From: Mycolicibacter engbaekii
GTDB taxonomy: Bacteria > Actinomycetota > Actinomycetes > Mycobacteriales > Mycobacteriaceae
NCBI RefSeq assembly: GCF_002101585.1
Contig: NZ_LQOT01000035.1
Span: forward strand, 62,001 to 126,000
DNA: 64,000 nt
Direction: 5' to 3'
Under the pieces are notes generated by a model that was not told the origin of the DNA, made no database searches, and was given only the letters and a program-made list of their open reading frames with translations. The stretch's first letter is position 1; every line of letters begins with the position of its first letter. Below are positions 48,364 through 58,213 of the stretch, piece after piece. The translations under genes were made by a program, and so were the position numbers.

Positions 48364-48942
48364 ATGTCGTCGGCAATTTTCGATCAGGCGCGCGCGGAGG
48401 CTGCCGTACGCGAGCTGCTGTTCGCCGTCGGCGAAGATCCCGACCGGGCGGGTCTGCTCGACACCCCCGCGCGGGTGGCGCGGGCCTATCGGGAGATGTT
48501 CGGCGGGCTCTACACCGATCCGGATGAGGTGCTGGAGACCACCTTCGACGAGCAGCACGAGGAGCTGGTGATCGTCAAGGAGATCCCGCTCTACTCGACC
48601 TGCGAGCACCATCTGGTGGCTTTTCACGGTGTCGCGCACGTCGGCTACATCCCGGGCGACGACGGACGGATCACCGGCCTGTCCAAGCTGGCTCGGCTGG
48701 TCGATCTCTACGCCAAGCGGCCCCAGGTGCAGGAGCGGCTGACCGCGCAGGTCGCCGATGCGATGATGCGCAAACTCGACCCACGCGGAGTCATCGTGGT
48801 GGTCGAAGCCGAACACCTGTGTATGGCGATGCGGGGAGTGCGCAAACCCGGTGCGATCACCACCACCTCTGCGGTTCGGGGGCAGTTCAAATCCGACAGC
48901 ACGTCGCGCGCCGAGGCCCTGGAACTCATCCTGCGCAAGTGA
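48364..48942 (+). CDS. folE: GTP cyclohydrolase I
   Basis: A 192-residue enzyme that opens and rearranges GTP to dihydroneopterin triphosphate, the first step of folate synthesis. Zinc ligands are in STCEHHL and [11 protein letters not shown], and the family motif GYIPG is present. ATG at 48364 has GGGG six bases upstream. A GTG at 48340 overlaps the ftsH stop (GTGA) and would add eight residues, giving a length nearer M. tuberculosis FolE (202). The folP1 start overlaps the folE stop. Confidence 0.95.
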   Translation: MSSAIFDQARAEAAVRELLFAVGEDPDRAGLLDTPARVARAYREMFGGLYTDPDEVLETTFDEQHEELVIVKEIPLYSTCEHHLVAFHGVAHVGYIPGDDGRITGLSKLARLVDLYAKRPQVQERLTAQVADAMMRKLDPRGVIVVVEAEHLCMAMRGVRKPGAITTTSAVRGQFKSDSTSRAEALELILRK

Positions 48943-49775
48943 GCCAGCCACGCGTCCAGATCGTCGGGGTGGTCAACGTCACCGCCGATTCGTTCTCCGA
49001 CGGCGGGCGCTACCTCAACCTCGATCGTGCTGTCGAGCACGGCCTGGAACTGGCGGGCCAGGGCGCGGCGATCATCGACGTGGGGGGTGAGTCGACGCGC
49101 CCCGGAGCGGTGCGCGTCGATCCGCGGGCAGAGGCGCAGCGCGTGGTTCCGGTCGTGAAACAACTCGCCGCCCACGGTATTACCGTCAGCATCGACACGA
49201 TGAACGCCGCCGTCGCCGAGGCGGCGCTCGACGCCGGCGCCACGATCGTCAACGACGTGTCCGGGGGAGCGGCGGACCCCGACATGGCACCGCTGGTGGC
49301 CGCCTCGGGAGCCCGATGGGTGCTCATGCACTGGCGCCCGGTCGACCCGGAGAACCCGCACCGCGTGCCCTGTTACCGCGACGTCGCCGCCGAGGTGCGC
49401 GAGGATCTACTCGCCGCCGTCGCCGCGGCAGTGGCCGCCGGCGTGGACCCGGCACGGCTGATCATCGACCCCGGACTGGGCTTCGCCAAAACCGCGCAAC
49501 ACAATTGGGCGCTGCTGCACCGGTTGCCGCAACTGGTCGAACTCGGATTGCCGGTGCTCATCGGGGCGTCCCGCAAGCGGTTTCTCGGTACGCTGCTGTC
49601 CGGCGAGGACGGCACGCCGCGGCCGCCCGACGAACGCGAAACGGCCACGGCGGTGGTCTCGGCCCTGTCCGCTCTACACGGCGCCTGGGGCGTTCGGGTG
49701 CACGATGTGCGGGCCTCGGCCGATGCGCTGCGAGTCGTCGAAGCCTGGAGGCAAGGAGGCGGGGCCGGTGACTGA
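48939..49775 (+). CDS. folP1: Dihydropteroate synthase
   Basis: A 278-residue TIM-barrel enzyme that joins p-aminobenzoate to dihydropterin pyrophosphate; it is the sulfonamide target. Motifs: [13 protein letters not shown] (pterin site), [10 protein letters not shown], the ND in IVNDVSGG, and GASRKRF. GTG at 48939 overlaps the folE stop by 4 bases. The gene overlaps folB by 8 bases. Confidence 0.95.
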   Translation: MSQPRVQIVGVVNVTADSFSDGGRYLNLDRAVEHGLELAGQGAAIIDVGGESTRPGAVRVDPRAEAQRVVPVVKQLAAHGITVSIDTMNAAVAEAALDAGATIVNDVSGGAADPDMAPLVAASGARWVLMHWRPVDPENPHRVPCYRDVAAEVREDLLAAVAAAVAAGVDPARLIIDPGLGFAKTAQHNWALLHRLPQLVELGLPVLIGASRKRFLGTLLSGEDGTPRPPDERETATAVVSALSALHGAWGVRVHDVRASADALRVVEAWRQGGGAGD

Positions 49776-50157
49776 TCGGATCGAGTTGCGCGGCTTGACG
49801 GTGCGGGGCAACCACGGGGTGTTCGCCCACGAGCGGGCCGACGGTCAGGATTTCGTCGTCGACATCACCGTCTGGATGGATCTCACCGTCGCCGCGGCCA
49901 GCGACGACCTGTCCGACACTTACGATTACGGTCTGCTGGCGCAGCGCGCGGCGGACATTGTCGCGGGGCCGCCGCGCGATCTGATCGAGACCGTGGCCGC
50001 CGAGATCGCCGAGGAGGTGATGGGCGACCTGCGGGTGCAAGCCGTCGAGGTGACGCTGCACAAACCGCAGGCGCCTATTCCCCTTGCCTTCGCCGACGTG
50101 GCGGTGGTGGCACGGCGCTCGCGGGGCGACCGGCGCGGCAGGGTGGTCCCGGCGTGA
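49768..50157 (+). CDS. folB: Dihydroneopterin aldolase
   Basis: A 129-residue enzyme that converts dihydroneopterin to hydroxymethyl-dihydropterin. The family signature [10 protein letters not shown] and the catalytic-lysine region VTLHKPQAP are present. The GTG start at 49768 has AGGAGG nine bases upstream, inside the end of folP1. It overlaps folK by 4 bases. Confidence 0.94.
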   Translation: MTDRIELRGLTVRGNHGVFAHERADGQDFVVDITVWMDLTVAAASDDLSDTYDYGLLAQRAADIVAGPPRDLIETVAAEIAEEVMGDLRVQAVEVTLHKPQAPIPLAFADVAVVARRSRGDRRGRVVPA

Positions 50158-50690
50158 GCCGCGCGGTTTTGTCCATCGGCTCCAACCTGGGGGACCGACT
50201 GGCGTGGCTGCAGTCGGCGGTCGACGGCCTGGGCAGCGCGGTGCGCGCGGTGTCGGGGGTATATGAGACCGCGGCGTGGGGCGGCGTGCCACAGGGTCCC
50301 TTCCTCAACGCGGTGCTCGTCGTCGACGACCCGGCCGCCGACGAGCGGCACTGGCTGCGCCGGGCGCACGAACTGGAGCAGGCGGCCGAACGGGTGCGGA
50401 TGCAGCGGTGGGGGCCGCGAACCCTGGATGTCGACGTGATCAGCTGCCGGCGTGCCGACGGCACGCCGGTGCGCTCCGACGACGAGGCCCTGACCCTGCC
50501 GCATCCCAGGGCCCACCTGCGCGCCTTCGTCCTGGTTCCCTGGTTGTCGGTGGAACCCGACGCGCGCTTGACCGTGGGAGACCGGTCCCGGGCGGTGCAG
50601 GACCTTCTCGATGACCTCGATCCCGCCGAGCGGGACGGGGTGGCGTTGACGGATCTGGTGCTGCACCGCCCGCGCGTCGGGGGCAACTGA
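50154..50690 (+). CDS. folK: Hydroxymethyl-dihydropterin pyrophosphokinase
   Basis: A 178-residue enzyme that pyrophosphorylates the pterin before FolP1 acts. Motifs: SIGSNLGDR near the start, [12 protein letters not shown] (the metal-binding Asp pair) and [13 protein letters not shown]. It starts with GTG in a 4-base overlap with folB. Gene order folE-folP1-folB-folK is the mycobacterial norm. Confidence 0.95.
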   Translation: MSRAVLSIGSNLGDRLAWLQSAVDGLGSAVRAVSGVYETAAWGGVPQGPFLNAVLVVDDPAADERHWLRRAHELEQAAERVRMQRWGPRTLDVDVISCRRADGTPVRSDDEALTLPHPRAHLRAFVLVPWLSVEPDARLTVGDRSRAVQDLLDDLDPAERDGVALTDLVLHRPRVGGN

Positions 50691-51175
50691 TGGGGCCGAC
50701 CCGTACCCGCGACGTGACCGCGGCGGCGGTTGCCGTCGCGATCCTGAGTTACCTGGCGGTCCCGCTGCTGTACCGGTGGTTTCCCCCGATCACGGTGTGG
50801 ACCGGCATATCGCTGCTGGCGGTCGCTATCGCCGAGGCCGGCTGGGGCCGCTACGTCGGACGCAAGATCGCCGACGGTCAGATCGGTGCCGGGGCGGGCC
50901 GGCTGCATCCGCTGGCGGTGGCGCGCACGGTGGTGGTGGCCAAAGCGTCGGCGTGGATGGGGTCGCTGGTGCTGGGCTTCTGGCTGGGCGTGCTCGGCTA
51001 CCTGCTGCCGCGCCGTTCCAGCCTGCAGGTCGCCGCTGAGGACACCTCGGGTGCGGTGGTGGCGGCGGCCAGCGCCCTGGCGCTGCTCATCGCGGCGTTG
51101 TGGCTGCAGAATTGCTGCAAATCGCCGCACGATCCGGGCCCGCCCACCGAGCTGCCCGGAAAACAACCCGGGTGA
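50690..51175 (+). CDS. DUF3180 membrane protein (Rv3605c-like)
   Basis: A 161-residue protein with four hydrophobic segments (about 10-27, 32-50, 82-105, 115-135) and a short polar tail. It is the conserved actinobacterial DUF3180 protein that follows folK; its function is unknown. ATG at 50690 overlaps the folK stop (TGATG), so it is translated with the folate operon. Confidence 0.85.
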   Translation: MGPTRTRDVTAAAVAVAILSYLAVPLLYRWFPPITVWTGISLLAVAIAEAGWGRYVGRKIADGQIGAGAGRLHPLAVARTVVVAKASAWMGSLVLGFWLGVLGYLLPRRSSLQVAAEDTSGAVVAAASALALLIAALWLQNCCKSPHDPGPPTELPGKQPG

Positions 51176-51280
51176 GAATCGCCGGTGCGGGGCGACACGC
51201 TGATTGACCTCGCCCAGGTACAGTCGGGCAATGCGCGCCAGCGACGAAACGGGACGAAGCGACGAGGTGGAGCCGCGCAG

Positions 51281-52624
51281 ATGAATTCGGTCCTGTTCCG
51301 CGCCCCGGGTCGGCGTGGAGGCCGCAGGCCGGGCTGGACGTTGATGACGGCGTTGCTGATCCTGGCGATCGCCGCCAGTTCGGCGCTGGTGTTCACCAAC
51401 CGGGTGGAGCTGCTCAAGCTCGCGGTCATCATCGCGCTATGGGCTGCGGTCGCGGCGGCGTTCGTCTCGGTGATCTATCGGCGGCAGAGCGATGTCGACC
51501 AGGCCCGCGCCCGTGATCTGAAACTGGTCTATGACCTGCAACTGGATCGGGAGATCTCGGCGCGGCGCGAGTACGAGCTCACGGTGGAGTCCCAGCTGCG
51601 TCGCGAGCTGGCCTCCGAGCTGCGCGCGCAGGCCGCTGACGAGGTCGCGGCGCTGCGCGCCGAGTTGGCCGCGCTGCGCACCAACCTGGAGATTCTGTTC
51701 GACGCAGACCTGAGTCAGCGGCCGGCTCTCGAACCGGAGCGCACTCCGGTTCGTGCCTACAGCGACTGGGCGCGCTCGGGCGGGGAGTCCACTCCCGGTG
51801 GACCCACCCGCGCCACGTCGTCGGCCGCCACCGGCTATCCGCCGGATTCGGTCACCGAGACCGCGGAGAATCCGATCATCGACGTACCGGAGGTGCGGAT
51901 TCCGGCCGCCGGCAGCCCCCTGCCCCAGGAGTCGGCCCAGGAATCACCCCAGGTGTCCCCGCAGGCGCCCTCGTACGCCGATGGCCGGCGTGGCTCGCAT
52001 CGCCGCAGGGCGGACGAGTCGCCCCGCCGGGCCTCCGAGGACACCGCGCCGCCACCGGCTGCCGGGGGCTGGGCGCAGCCGCCGCAGCCCTTCGTCGCTG
52101 CCGAAACGCGCCGCGAGCCCGAACCGCCGCCACCACCACCACCGCCACCGCCACCGCCCTGGGTTTCGTCCTCGGCCCCCAGCTGGAAACCTGTTGGTGC
52201 CGAAGGGGAGTGGCGTCCGCCCGGCGCGCCGGGCAGCAACTGGTCGGCAGATGCGGCGGCAGAATCGCTCCGGCGCCCGGCGCCGGAACGCAGCGAGGAG
52301 AGGCCGAGCAGGCACGGTCGCCACGCCGGCCCAGCCGACTCCGACAGCGGCGCGCAGCCGGCACGCCCGGAGGGGCAGGGGCGCCGGCGGGCGCGCTCGC
52401 GTCACGCTGCCGAATCGGACGGCGACCACTTCCGGCTCCCGCCGGTCGAGTCCCCGGTAGGGGAGGCCGCCGGATCGCCGGAGACCGAACCCGAGGCTGC
52501 CACCCCGGGACGGCACGGCCACGCGGATGAACCCGGTACCGGCGGTCAGTCGGTGGCCGACCTGCTGGCCCGCCTGCAGCAGGGGCCCGTCGAGGGCCGT
52601 CGGCGCCGCCGCCGCGAAGACTGA
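51281..52624 (+). CDS. DUF6779 membrane-anchored low-complexity protein (Rv3604c-like)
   Basis: A 447-residue protein. Two adjacent hydrophobic helices (about 22-40 and 46-66) are followed by an alanine/glutamate/arginine-rich coiled-coil-like stretch (about 70-150), then a long disordered region rich in Pro, Ser, Arg and Glu, with a run of 12 prolines at about 52127-52162. This layout suggests a cell-envelope or division-associated scaffold; no function is established. ATG at 51281 begins right after the folate-operon spacer. Confidence 0.78.
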   Translation: MNSVLFRAPGRRGGRRPGWTLMTALLILAIAASSALVFTNRVELLKLAVIIALWAAVAAAFVSVIYRRQSDVDQARARDLKLVYDLQLDREISARREYELTVESQLRRELASELRAQAADEVAALRAELAALRTNLEILFDADLSQRPALEPERTPVRAYSDWARSGGESTPGGPTRATSSAATGYPPDSVTETAENPIIDVPEVRIPAAGSPLPQESAQESPQVSPQAPSYADGRRGSHRRRADESPRRASEDTAPPPAAGGWAQPPQPFVAAETRREPEPPPPPPPPPPPPWVSSSAPSWKPVGAEGEWRPPGAPGSNWSADAAAESLRRPAPERSEERPSRHGRHAGPADSDSGAQPARPEGQGRRRARSRHAAESDGDHFRLPPVESPVGEAAGSPETEPEAATPGRHGHADEPGTGGQSVADLLARLQQGPVEGRRRRRRED

Positions 52625-52674
52625 CCGCCACGCACTGCGACCAACGTCACTCCCGAGGCAGTCGCGGATCGGGA

Positions 52675-52680
52675 TAGAAT
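52675..52680 (+). promoter_or_regulatory. Candidate -10 box for the DUF2520-panC-panD-coaX unit
   Basis: TAGAAT, in the 126-bp gap before the DUF2520 gene, is the closest match to a TANNNT box, about 70 bp upstream of its ATG. Confidence 0.35.
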
Positions 52681-52750
52681 TCCGGCGACCGTCCGGTACC
52701 CGCAGAGCGGGACTGGAACGAATATCGAGAGAACCTGTGAGGTCGTCTGC

Positions 52751-53653
52751 ATGGCGCAGTTCGACGGACTGCGGCCCGCCCGGCTCAAGGTCGGCGTCAT
52801 CTCGGCCGGCCGCGTCGGCACCGCACTCGGCGTAGCGCTCGAGCGCGCCGAGCACGTCGTGGTCGCGTGCAGCGCCATCTCCGAGGAGTCCCGGCAGCGG
52901 GCCCGGCACCGTCTTCCGGACAGCCTGGTGCTGCCGGCTCCCGACGTGGCGGCCGACGCGGAACTGCTCCTGCTCGCCGTACCCGACACCGAACTGGCCG
53001 GCATCGTTTCCGGCCTGGCGGCCACCGGCGCGGTGCGGGCAGGAACGATCGTCGTGCACACCTCCGGCGCCAGCGGGATCGGGGTGCTTGCGCCGTTGAC
53101 CGAACAGGGCTGCCTGCCGCTGGCCATCCACCCAGCGATGACGTTCACCGGCTCCGACGAGGACATCGACCGGTTGTCGGAAAGCTGCTTCGGCATCACC
53201 GCCGCCGACGAGGTCGGCTTCGCCGTCGCCGAGGCGCTGACCTGTGAGATCGGTGCTGAACCGTTTCGGGTCGACGAAACCGCGCGCACCCTCTACCACG
53301 CCGCGTTGTGTCACGGCGGAAACCACGTGGTCACGGTGATCGACGACGCGCTGACGGCGTTGCGGGCGGCGCTGCCCGCGCGGCTGGGCTCGGGCATGGC
53401 CGAGGACCCGGACGGCATCGCCGAGCGGGTGCTCGGACCGCTGGTGCGTGCAGCGCTGGCCAACACCCTGCGCGACGGCCGGTCAGCGCTGACCGGGCCG
53501 GTGGCCCGCGGCGACGCCAAGACCGTGGCCGGGCATCTGCGGGCGCTCACCGGCGTCGATCCGTACCTGGCCGAGGCCTATCGGACCAACGCGTTACGCA
53601 CCGCGCACCGGGCCGGTGCACCCGACGACGTACTGGAGGTCCTGGCGCGATGA
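52751..53653 (+). CDS. Rossmann-fold DUF2520 protein upstream of panC (Rv3603c-like)
   Basis: A 300-residue two-domain protein: an N-terminal NAD(P)-binding fold ([13 protein letters not shown] at 15-27) and a helical C-terminal DUF2520 domain (from about 145) resembling 6-phosphogluconate dehydrogenase-type dehydrogenases. Its stop overlaps the panC start (ATGA), so it is tied to pantothenate synthesis. A ketopantoate reductase-like or other NADPH-dependent role is plausible but not shown. Confidence 0.85.
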   Translation: MAQFDGLRPARLKVGVISAGRVGTALGVALERAEHVVVACSAISEESRQRARHRLPDSLVLPAPDVAADAELLLLAVPDTELAGIVSGLAATGAVRAGTIVVHTSGASGIGVLAPLTEQGCLPLAIHPAMTFTGSDEDIDRLSESCFGITAADEVGFAVAEALTCEIGAEPFRVDETARTLYHAALCHGGNHVVTVIDDALTALRAALPARLGSGMAEDPDGIAERVLGPLVRAALANTLRDGRSALTGPVARGDAKTVAGHLRALTGVDPYLAEAYRTNALRTAHRAGAPDDVLEVLAR

Positions 53654-54603
53654 GCTCCCACCCGCACCGGGGCCCGGGGCCCACCTTCACCGCCGGTGGA
53701 CTCAACGTCTACGACCGGCCCGACGACGTCGCCCGCGTCAGCCGTGCCCTGCGCGCCACCGGTCGCCGGGTCATGTTGGTGCCGACCATGGGCGCCTTGC
53801 ATCAGGGCCACCTGTCGTTGGTCGCAGCGGCACAGCGGGTGCCCGGCTCGGTGGTGGCGGTGTCGATCTTCGTCAATCCGCTGCAGTTCGGGGCCGGTGA
53901 AGACCTGGAGGCCTATCCACGCACCTTGGACCAGGATCTGGCCGCGCTGCGTGACGCGGGCGTCGAACTGGTTTTCACCCCCACCGCCGCGGCGATGTAC
54001 CCGAACGGCCCGCGCACCGCGGTGAACCCGGGCGCGCTGGGAGCCGAACTCGAAGGCGCCGCACGCCCGACCCACTTCGCCGGCATGCTCACCGTGGTCG
54101 CCAAACTGCTTTCGATCGTCAATCCGGACCGGGTGTTCTTGGGGGAGAAGGATTATCAGCAGCTGGTGCTGGTGCGCCAGATGGTCACCGATCTGAACCT
54201 GGACGTGACGGTGGTGGGTGTGCCCACCGTGCGCGAAGCCGACGGCCTGGCAATGTCGTCGCGCAACCGCTACCTCGACCCCGCCCAGCGTGAGGCCGCG
54301 ACCGCCCTGTCGGCCGCCTTGGCCGCCGGTGAGCGCGCGGCAGCTGACGGCGCCCAGGCGGCGCTGGACGCCGCGGCCGCGGTGCTGTCCGCGGTGGAGG
54401 GCGTCGACGTCGACTACCTGCAGGTCCGCGGCACCGACCTCGGCCCGGCGCCCGCGAACGGGCCCGGGCGGCTGCTGATCGCCGCCCGCGTCGGCACCAC
54501 CCGGCTGCTCGACAACGCGGCCATCACCCTCGGATGTCCCATCGACGCAGAGGTGGCGTCGGTCGGTTCGGATGTATTTCCCGTATCAACCCGGAGGAAT
54601 TGA
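53650..54603 (+). CDS. panC: Pantothenate synthetase
   Basis: A 317-residue enzyme that joins pantoate and beta-alanine using ATP. The nucleotide-binding motifs [11 protein letters not shown] (HIGH-like) and MSSRNRYL (KMSKS-like) and the pantoate-site FVNPLQF are present. It overlaps the upstream gene by 4 bases and panD by 1 (TGATG). Confidence 0.96.
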   Translation: MSSHPHRGPGPTFTAGGLNVYDRPDDVARVSRALRATGRRVMLVPTMGALHQGHLSLVAAAQRVPGSVVAVSIFVNPLQFGAGEDLEAYPRTLDQDLAALRDAGVELVFTPTAAAMYPNGPRTAVNPGALGAELEGAARPTHFAGMLTVVAKLLSIVNPDRVFLGEKDYQQLVLVRQMVTDLNLDVTVVGVPTVREADGLAMSSRNRYLDPAQREAATALSAALAAGERAAADGAQAALDAAAAVLSAVEGVDVDYLQVRGTDLGPAPANGPGRLLIAARVGTTRLLDNAAITLGCPIDAEVASVGSDVFPVSTRRN

Positions 54604-55019
54604 TGTTTCGGACGATGCTCAAGTCGAAGATTCACCGTGCCACGGTCACCCACGCCGATCTGCACTACGTGGGTTCGGTGACCATCGACGCCGACCTGAT
54701 GGACGCTGCCGACCTGCTTGAAGGTGAACAGGTGACGATCGTCGACATCGATAACGGCGCCCGACTGGTGACCTATGCCATCACCGGCGAGCGGGGCAGC
54801 GGCGTGATCGGGATCAACGGTGCGGCCGCGCATCTGGTGCATCCCGGGGACCTGGTGATTCTGATCGCCTACGGCACCATGGAAGACGCTGAGGCGCGCC
54901 AGTACCGCCCGCGGATCGTGTTCGTCGACGCCGAGAACAAGCAGGTGGATCTCGGCGACGACCCGGCTTTCGTACCCGACGACGTCTCTGATCTGCTCTC
55001 GCCCCGAAGCGTGCGCTAG
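54603..55019 (+). CDS. panD: Aspartate 1-decarboxylase proenzyme
   Basis: A 138-residue proenzyme that makes beta-alanine from aspartate. Self-cleavage is expected between Gly24 and Ser25 (YVGSVTID), giving the pyruvoyl group. Family motifs IVDIDNGAR and [10 protein letters not shown] are present. Its C-terminal extension matches the region linked to pyrazinamide action in M. tuberculosis. Confidence 0.96.
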   Translation: MFRTMLKSKIHRATVTHADLHYVGSVTIDADLMDAADLLEGEQVTIVDIDNGARLVTYAITGERGSGVIGINGAAAHLVHPGDLVILIAYGTMEDAEARQYRPRIVFVDAENKQVDLGDDPAFVPDDVSDLLSPRSVR

Positions 55020-55021
55020 CC

Positions 55022-55834
55022 GTGCTGCTGGCGATCGACGTCCGCAACACCCACACCGTCATCGGCCTGATCACCGGCTCCGGTGAGCACGCAAATGTGG
55101 TGCAGCAGTGGCGGATCCGCACCGAGGCGGAGATCACGGCCGACGAGCTGGCGCTGACCCTCGACGGTCTCATCGGCGACGACGGCGAACAGCTCACCGG
55201 TGTCGCCGCGCTGTCCACAGTCCCCTCGGTGCTGCACGAGGTGCGACTGATGCTCGACCAGTACTGGCCCGCGGTCCCGGCGGTGCTGATCGAGCCCGGT
55301 GTGCGCACCGGGATCCCGCTGCTGGTGGACAACCCCAAGGAAGTCGGTGCCGACCGTATCGTCAACGCACTGGCCGCCTACCACAAGTTCAAGACGGCGG
55401 CCATCGTCGTCGACTTCGGCTCGTCGATCTGCGTCGATGTGGTTTCCGCCAAGGGCGAATTTCTCGGCGGCGCCATCGCGCCGGGCCTGCAGATCTCCTC
55501 GGATGCCGCAGCGGCACGATCTGCGGGGCTGCGGCGGGTCGAACTCACCCGTCCGCGTTCGGTGATCGGCAAGAACACCGTCGAATGCATGCAGGCCGGC
55601 GCGATCTACGGGTTCGCCGGGCTGGTCGACGGGCTGGTCCGCCGCGTACGCGAGGAGGCCGCGAGCGCCGGCGACGACGTGACCGTGGTGGCCACCGGCC
55701 ACACCGCGCCGCTGTTGCTCGCCGATCTGGAGACCGTCGACCACCACGACCCCAACCTCACCCTGGACGGGCTACGGCTGGTGTTCGAACGCAACCGCAA
55801 CAACCAGCGCGGCAGGCTGCGCCCGGCGCGCTGA
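55022..55834 (+). CDS. coaX: Type III pantothenate kinase
   Basis: A 270-residue kinase of the acetate-kinase/actin-like fold, the first step of coenzyme A synthesis. Motifs: [15 protein letters not shown] (phosphate loop), [13 protein letters not shown] and [13 protein letters not shown]. The GTG start is two bases after the panD stop. With panC and panD it completes a local beta-alanine-to-phosphopantothenate module. Confidence 0.95.
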   Translation: MLLAIDVRNTHTVIGLITGSGEHANVVQQWRIRTEAEITADELALTLDGLIGDDGEQLTGVAALSTVPSVLHEVRLMLDQYWPAVPAVLIEPGVRTGIPLLVDNPKEVGADRIVNALAAYHKFKTAAIVVDFGSSICVDVVSAKGEFLGGAIAPGLQISSDAAAARSAGLRRVELTRPRSVIGKNTVECMQAGAIYGFAGLVDGLVRRVREEAASAGDDVTVVATGHTAPLLLADLETVDHHDPNLTLDGLRLVFERNRNNQRGRLRPAR

Positions 55835-55871
55835 CGGCCGTCGGCTTTTCGTTCTGGCTGCCCTGTTCCTC

Positions 55872-55877
55872 TAAGCT
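55872..55877 (+). promoter_or_regulatory. -10 box of a probable leaderless lysS promoter
   Basis: TAAGCT stands 8 bases before the GTG start of lysS, in the 51-bp gap after coaX. Confidence 0.45.
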
Positions 55878-55885
55878 GGCCGGTC

Positions 55886-57409
55886 GTGAGCTCCGCCGAC
55901 ATCTCCCGCCATACGCAGGACGAATCCGACCTCCCCGAGCAGTTCCGGATCCGCCGCGACAAGCGGGCTCGACTGCTGGCCGAAGGCCGCGACCCCTATC
56001 CGGTGGCGGTGCAGCGCACCCATACCCTCGCCGAGATCCGGGCCCAGTACCCCGACCTGGCCGCTGACACCGCCACCGGCGACGTCGTCGGCATTGCGGG
56101 GCGGGTGGTGTTCGCCCGCAACTCGGGCAAGTTGTGCTTCGCGACCCTGCAGGAGGGCGACGGAACCCAACTGCAGGTGATGATCAGCCTGGCCAGTGTC
56201 GGGGAGCAGGAGCTGGAGGCGTGGAAGGCCGACGTCGACCTCGGCGACATCGTCTACGTGCACGGCGAGGTGATCAGCTCCCGCCGCGGCGAGTTGTCGG
56301 TGTTGGCGGACTCCTGGCAGATGGCCTCGAAGTCGTTGCGGCCCCTTCCGGTAGCGCACAAGGAGATGAGCGAGGAGTCGCGGGTGCGGCAGCGCTACGT
56401 CGACCTGATCGTCCGGCCGGAGGCGCGGACCGTGGCGCGCCAGCGGATCGCGGTCATTCGGTCGGTGCGCAACGCGCTCGAGCGGCGCGGATTCCTGGAA
56501 GTAGAGACGCCGATGCTGCAGACATTGGCCGGCGGGGCGGCCGCCCGACCTTTCGTCACCCATTCCAACGCCCTGGACGCCGACCTTTACCTGAGAATCG
56601 CACCAGAACTGTTCCTCAAACGGTGCGTTGTGGGCGGTTTCGACAGAGTCTTCGAGCTCAATCGAGTGTTCCGGAATGAAGGCGCTGATTCCACTCATTC
56701 GCCCGAGTTTTCGATGTTGGAGACTTACCAGGCCTACGGCACGTATGACGACTCCGCCTTGGCTACGCGGGAGATAATTCAAGAAGTCGCCGACGAGGTG
56801 ATCGGAACCCGTCAACTGCCGCTTCCCGACGGCAGTGTCTACGACATCGACGGCGAATGGGCGACCGTTGAAATGTATCCCTCGCTGTCGGCCGCGCTCG
56901 GCGAGGAGATCACCCCGGACACCCCAGTCGCACACCTGTGGGCGATCGCCGATCGTCTCGGCGTCGAAATCCCGACCGACCGTGGCTATGGGCACGGCAA
57001 ACTGGTCGAGGAACTCTGGGAACATGCCGTGGGTCATGACTTGAGCGCCCCGACGTTCGTCCGGGACTTCCCGGTGGAGACCACACCGCTGACGCGCCAG
57101 CACCGCAGTATCCCCGGCGTCACCGAGAAGTGGGACCTGTATATGCGCGGTGTCGAACTGGCCACCGGCTACTCCGAACTCATCGACCCGGTGGTGCAAC
57201 GTGAGCGGTTCGCGGCGCAGGCCGCGGCGGCGGCGGCGGGCGACGACGAGGCGATGGCACTGGATGAGGACTTCCTGGCGGCGATGGAACACGCTATGCC
57301 ACCCTGTACCGGAACCGGAATGGGTATCGACCGTCTGTTGATGGTCTTGACGGGACTATCAATTCGGGACACGGTTTTGTTTCCGATTGTTCGCCGACAA
57401 GGCAACTGA
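55886..57409 (+). CDS. lysS: Lysyl-tRNA synthetase, class II
   Basis: A 507-residue class II synthetase. The N-terminal OB-fold anticodon domain (about 60-160) precedes the catalytic core with motif 2 ([11 protein letters not shown]) and motif 3 ([11 protein letters not shown]). The GTG start at 55886 follows a TAAGCT box by 8 bases. It is the housekeeping enzyme in the position of Rv3598c, directly before lsr2. Confidence 0.96.
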   Translation: MSSADISRHTQDESDLPEQFRIRRDKRARLLAEGRDPYPVAVQRTHTLAEIRAQYPDLAADTATGDVVGIAGRVVFARNSGKLCFATLQEGDGTQLQVMISLASVGEQELEAWKADVDLGDIVYVHGEVISSRRGELSVLADSWQMASKSLRPLPVAHKEMSEESRVRQRYVDLIVRPEARTVARQRIAVIRSVRNALERRGFLEVETPMLQTLAGGAAARPFVTHSNALDADLYLRIAPELFLKRCVVGGFDRVFELNRVFRNEGADSTHSPEFSMLETYQAYGTYDDSALATREIIQEVADEVIGTRQLPLPDGSVYDIDGEWATVEMYPSLSAALGEEITPDTPVAHLWAIADRLGVEIPTDRGYGHGKLVEELWEHAVGHDLSAPTFVRDFPVETTPLTRQHRSIPGVTEKWDLYMRGVELATGYSELIDPVVQRERFAAQAAAAAAGDDEAMALDEDFLAAMEHAMPPCTGTGMGIDRLLMVLTGLSIRDTVLFPIVRRQGN

Positions 57410-57524
57410 ACTGCGCCGACACCTGTTGTGTTGAAGCGGGCGAATTTTTATGGCACATTAGGCGGCGAGGTCGAATACGGCTTTGCGCACCGTTTGCGCG
57501 AGGAAAGCTAACCAAGGGGTACCA

Positions 57525-57860
57525 ATGGCGAAAAAAGTGACCGTCACCTTGATCGATGATTTCGATGGTGAGGGTGCCGCCGACGAAACGGTCGAATTCG
57601 GCCTGGACGGGGTGACCTATGAGATCGACCTTTCGAGCAAAAATGCCACGAAACTGCGCGCAGAACTGAAGAAGTGGGCCGACGCGGGCCGCCGGGTCGG
57701 TGGCCGTCGCCGCGGACGTTCGGGCGGGGGGCGCCGGGGCGCCATCGACCGCGAGCAGAGCGCGGCCATCCGGGAATGGGCCCGGCGCAACGGTCACAAC
57801 GTGTCCACCCGCGGGCGTATCCCGGCCGACATCATCGACGCATTTCACGCCGCGACCTGA
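57525..57860 (+). CDS. lsr2: Lsr2, H-NS-like nucleoid protein
   Basis: A 111-residue DNA-bridging protein that silences AT-rich and horizontally acquired genes. The N-terminal dimerisation domain (1-60), a basic Arg/Gly linker ([15 protein letters not shown]) and the C-terminal AT-hook-like domain with RGRIP are intact. The ATG has AAGGGG six to ten bases upstream. The last codons (Ala-Ala-Thr-stop) fall inside the first copy of a 58-bp tandem repeat. Confidence 0.97.
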   Translation: MAKKVTVTLIDDFDGEGAADETVEFGLDGVTYEIDLSSKNATKLRAELKKWADAGRRVGGRRRGRSGGGRRGAIDREQSAAIREWARRNGHNVSTRGRIPADIIDAFHAAT

Positions 57861-57969
57861 CCGGCGGTTCAGCGAGGCTCGACGAAGGAGAGGCGAAGCT
57901 GGGGCCGCCGCGACCTGACCGGCGGTTCAGCGAGGCTCGACGAAGGAGAGGCGAAGCTGGGGCCGCCGC
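57848..57969. repeat. 58-bp tandem repeat, 2.1 copies, overlapping the lsr2 stop codon (VNTR/MIRU-like)
   Basis: Two perfect 58-bp units (57848-57905 and 57906-57963) are followed by the first 6 bases of a third. The first copy includes the last lsr2 codons and stop, so each copy begins with the gene's own 3' end. Its position between two genes and its unit size resemble mycobacterial interspersed repeat units. Reading frames across it give only repeated Arg/Pro-rich peptides and are not credible genes. Confidence 0.9.
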
Positions 57970-57982
57970 ACGGACCCCATAG

Positions 57983-58001
57983 GTTTCGCTGCTGGCGAAC
58001 C
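57983..58001. promoter_or_regulatory. Candidate ClgR operator upstream of clpC1
   Basis: GGTTTCGC-TGCTG-GCGAACC contains an inverted repeat TTCGC-N5-GCGAA extended to near-symmetry, which fits the ClgR box (GTTCGC-N5-GCG type). ClgR activates clp protease genes in actinobacteria. It lies 213 bp before the clpC1 start. Confidence 0.5.
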
Positions 58002-58139
58002 TGACCGCCGCCGGAAACGTTTTTCGCGGGTTTGGACGTTGTCCCCCTGTATCCGCAGTTGGGTCTTTCGGGACCCGGCATCGGGTGATCGATCTGCCCG
58101 CGCACTGCAAGGCAGGTCACAGCACAGTGCGCCGCCCAC

Positions 58140-58145
58140 TAGAGT
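58140..58145 (+). promoter_or_regulatory. Candidate -10 box for clpC1
   Basis: TAGAGT matches TANNNT and would give a leader of about 60 bases before the clpC1 ATG at 58214. A GAGGG-type ribosome site lies about 20 bases upstream of the ATG and AGGTAGCC lies nearer to it. Confidence 0.35.
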
Positions 58146-58213
58146 GGACGGCAGGCGCGCCGGCCGAGCCGAGGCCGATCGTGCCGATCGCGAGGGAGAG
58201 CAGGTAGCCACCG

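Noticed and set aside
49926..50666. Reverse frames over folB/folK as extra genes
   Set aside because: Low-complexity Arg/Pro/His translations antisense to well-defined folate enzymes.
57848..57969. Possible CRISPR array
   Set aside because: The repeats are direct head-to-tail copies without spacers, and no cas genes are present.
57869..58211. Short reverse-strand frames with repeated Arg/Pro peptides after lsr2
   Set aside because: They are simply the 58-bp tandem repeat read in translation; there is no start context and no conserved domain.
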